From: Rhizobium leguminosarum bv. trifolii WSM1325
Lineage (GTDB): Bacteria > Pseudomonadota > Alphaproteobacteria > Rhizobiales > Rhizobiaceae
Length of the DNA: 64,000 nt
NCBI GenBank assembly: GCA_000023185.1
Contig: CP001626.1
Span: forward strand, 1-64,000
Direction: 5' to 3'
The position numbers and the translations under genes are program-made. This document shows, in pieces, positions 62,264-64,000 of the stretch. Within the stretch, counting starts at the first letter, position 1; each line of letters begins with the position of its first letter. The notes beneath the pieces are model-generated. The model was not told the origin of the DNA. It did not search any database and saw nothing but the letters and a program-made list of their open reading frames with translations.

Positions 62264-63312
62264 CAGTCGGCCACCGGGACGGTGTGTTCAGCGGCCCAGG
62301 TCAGGGTGATGGTGTCGCCATCGCTCAGGACCTTGCCATCGCGGTTCTGTGCAAACAGCTTCAGCGGCAGACCGTCTGCCGTCTCCAGCAGATAGGACAG
62401 CACGGGACCTGCGTAGATGACGGTGGTGATGCGCGCCGTCAGGCTGTTGCCATCCGTCGGACCCGATGCGATCGACATCTTCTCCGGGCGCACCGCGAGC
62501 GTGACGTTCGAGCCGCTTGATGGCAACGTGCCGGTGGTCTGAACTACCGTCCCATCGGCGAGACGCACGGCGCCGTTGTCCACCGTCCCGGTGAGGAAGT
62601 TGGAATCGCCGAGGAATTCGGCGGCAAAGCGCGTCAGCGGCCTCTCATAGACGGTTTCCGGCTCGCCGATCTGGACGATGCGGCCCTTGTCGAGGATCGC
62701 TACCTTATCGGACAGCGTCAGCGCCTCTTCCTGGTCGTGGGTGACGAAGATCGTCGTCAGGCCGCTTTCGCGCTGGATGCGCAGCAGTTCGACCTGCATT
62801 TCCTGGCGCAGGCGCCGATCGAGCGCCGACAGCGGCTCGTCGAGGAGCAGTACGCTCGGCTTGATGACCATGGCGCGGGCCAGCGCAACGCGCTGTTGCT
62901 GGCCCCCGGACAACTGCTTGGGCATGCGATCGGCAAAGCCAGGCAGATGCACCATTTCCAGCGCGCGGTCGACTTCCTTGCGGGCGGCGGCGCCCTTGAT
63001 GCCCCGGCGTTCGAGACCGAAGGCGACGTTCTGGGCAATCGTCATATGCGGGAACAGCGCGTAGGACTGGAACATCATGCCGATGTTACGGCCCCAGACC
63101 GGAATGTCGGTGACATCATTGTTGCCGATCGTGACGACGCCCTGGTCGGGCTTGATAAAGCCCGCGATGATGCGCAGCAGCGTGGTCTTGCCGGAGCCGG
63201 ATGGGCCGAGAAGGCTGGTGAAAGAGCCTTCAGGGAATTCGGTGGTGATATCGGACAGGACCGGCGTGCTGCCGTAGGTCTTGGCGACGGAATTGACTTT
63301 AACGTTTGTCAC
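62263..63312 (-). CDS. Spermidine/putrescine-type ABC transporter ATPase
   Basis: The 349-residue PotA-like ATPase has Walker A GPSGSGKTT near 36, signature LSGGQQQRVALARA near 130, Walker B LLLDEPLSALDRRLR and H-loop VTHDQEEALTLSD, with a C-terminal TOBE domain (ILLP-type RPEKMSIA). I use the GTG at 63312 because GGAGACACAA stands before it; the frame starts at 63342. It overlaps the permease stop by 14 bp. Substrate is not determined; the class covers polyamines, iron, thiamine and phosphonates. Confidence 0.9.
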   Translation of the reverse strand: MTNVKVNSVAKTYGSTPVLSDITTEFPEGSFTSLLGPSGSGKTTLLRIIAGFIKPDQGVVTIGNNDVTDIPVWGRNIGMMFQSYALFPHMTIAQNVAFGLERRGIKGAAARKEVDRALEMVHLPGFADRMPKQLSGGQQQRVALARAMVIKPSVLLLDEPLSALDRRLRQEMQVELLRIQRESGLTTIFVTHDQEEALTLSDKVAILDKGRIVQIGEPETVYERPLTRFAAEFLGDSNFLTGTVDNGAVRLADGTVVQTTGTLPSSGSNVTLAVRPEKMSIASGPTDGNSLTARITTVIYAGPVLSYLLETADGLPLKLFAQNRDGKVLSDGDTITLTWAAEHTVPVAD

Positions 63313-64000
63313 TTGTGTCTCCGGGCTTGGCGAAGCGCGCAAAAATCAGGATGATCGTCATCGAGCCGAGCAGAAGCACGGTGGAGATCGCGTTGATTTC
63401 AGGGGTGAAGCCCTTGCGGATCGAGGAGTAGATCTGCACCGGCAGGGTGGTGTATCCGGGCGTTGCGAGGAAGTAGGAAATCACGAACTGGTCGAGCGAC
63501 ACGGCGAAGGCGAAGAGCGCAGCGCCAAGGATGCTCGGATAAAGCAGCGGTAGCGTCACCGAGAAGAAGGCGTGAACCGGTGTCGAACCAAGGCTCATCG
63601 CGGCTTCTTCAAGGTCGGCGCGGATTGTCTTGAAGCCCGTGCCGACGACCAGAACAACGTAGGGGATGGCGAGTGCCACATGGCCGATCAACAGGGCATG
63701 CATGCCACGCCCGATACCGGTCCAATAAAAGAAGATCAGCATGGCCGTGCCGGTGATCAGCCAGGGAATGGCAATCGGCGGCAGCAGCATCAGTTGCAGG
63801 AGACTTCTGCCGCGAAAGGTCCGGCGCGACAGCGCAACGGACGCCATGGTACCCAAAGCCGTCGCCAGAACCGCGGTGATACTCGCGATCACCAGGCTGT
63901 TCAGGCCCGCCGTCAGAAGGATGCTGTTGTCCCAGAGCGCGTCGTACCACTGCAGCGAGAAATGGAATGGCAGTTCGTAAAGTGGCGAAGCGTTGAACCC
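63299..64000 (-). CDS. PotC-type ABC transporter permease (cut by window end)
   Basis: The inner-membrane permease of the polyamine-type importer is incomplete: the frame is open to base 64000 and the start lies outside. At the visible N-side it reads GFNASPLYELPFHF then LQWYDALWDNSILLTAGLNS, the usual periplasmic loop of PotC-like permeases. The EAA loop is LEEAAMSLGSTPVHAFFSVTLPLLYPS. The C-terminus overlaps the ATPase start by 14 bp. Confidence 0.9.
   Translation of the reverse strand, partial: GFNASPLYELPFHFSLQWYDALWDNSILLTAGLNSLVIASITAVLATALGTMASVALSRRTFRGRSLLQLMLLPPIAIPWLITGTAMLIFFYWTGIGRGMHALLIGHVALAIPYVVLVVGTGFKTIRADLEEAAMSLGSTPVHAFFSVTLPLLYPSILGAALFAFAVSLDQFVISYFLATPGYTTLPVQIYSSIRKGFTPEINAISTVLLLGSMTIILIFARFAKPGDTSDKR

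Noticed and set aside
1..64000. CRISPR arrays, tRNA or rRNA genes, replication origin
   Set aside because: No regularly spaced direct repeats, no tRNA-like cloverleaf with T-loop consensus, and no repABC or DnaA-box cluster were seen by eye.

Overview
The window looks like accessory, probably plasmid-borne, DNA of a fast-growing Rhizobium (R. leguminosarum / R. etli group). The signs are GC-rich coding with AT-richer spacers, a complete rhizobial-type glycerol ABC operon, an EmrAB-type pump resembling R. etli rmrAB, a RIME-like palindromic repeat, lps-beta-like O-antigen priming genes and SyrB-like proteins. Plasmid location is an inference from the lps-beta and glp comparison; no replication genes are present.

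Layout. 0.1-4.7 kb: a sugar-type ABC importer (Tat-exported binding protein, double ATPase, two permeases). 4.7-14.9 kb, minus strand: the complete glycerol regulon glpR-glpD-glpS-glpT-glpP-glpQ-glpU-glpV-glpK. Uptake (GlpVPQSTU), phosphorylation (GlpK) and oxidation (GlpD) are probably controlled by the DeoR-type GlpR through 11-bp phased TTTCGT-like repeats in front of both glpD and glpR. 15-24 kb: small housekeeping and envelope genes (EamA exporter and LysR pair, GNAT, DUF992, glycine-zipper lipoprotein, EF-hand protein, DUF1328 micro-protein, VOC proteins, ABC-F ATPase, aldose epimerase). 24-27.5 kb: a multidrug efflux pair with a divergent TetR regulator and a palindromic operator. 27.5-29.8 kb: uxuA with its GntR regulator, next to a RIME-like repeat. 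30-36 kb: small stress-type proteins and an O-antigen module (ligase/polymerase-like protein, UDP-GlcNAc 4,6-dehydratase, priming sugar transferase).

36.5-43.5 kb: an uncharacterised sugar importer with a class-I-GATase-like protein, a binding protein, one free permease, a large double-ATPase/permease fusion, and a divergent ROK regulator. 44-50 kb: S21, a J-domain protein, an XRE-type regulator, and a three-gene LolCDE/MacB-like ABC module ending in a CrtC/AttH-type lipocalin. 50-57 kb is a decay zone: relics of LysR, SDR, IS630 and GH13 genes and a truncated protein, around an intact IS5-type element, htpG and two paralogous lysine/alanine-rich coiled-coil (SyrB-like) proteins. 57-64 kb, minus strand: one long co-directional run with a spermidine/putrescine-type ABC transporter (cut by the window end), an isochorismatase-fold protein with an apparent internal deletion, MarR, a GH3 beta-glucosidase, a split XdhC pair and a MocA-like cytidylyltransferase.

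The most interesting observations are the complementary active-site losses in GlpS and GlpT (predicting one working and one dead ATP site), the phased GlpR operator repeats, and the unnamed ATPase-permease fusion importer with its short overlapping leader ORF.
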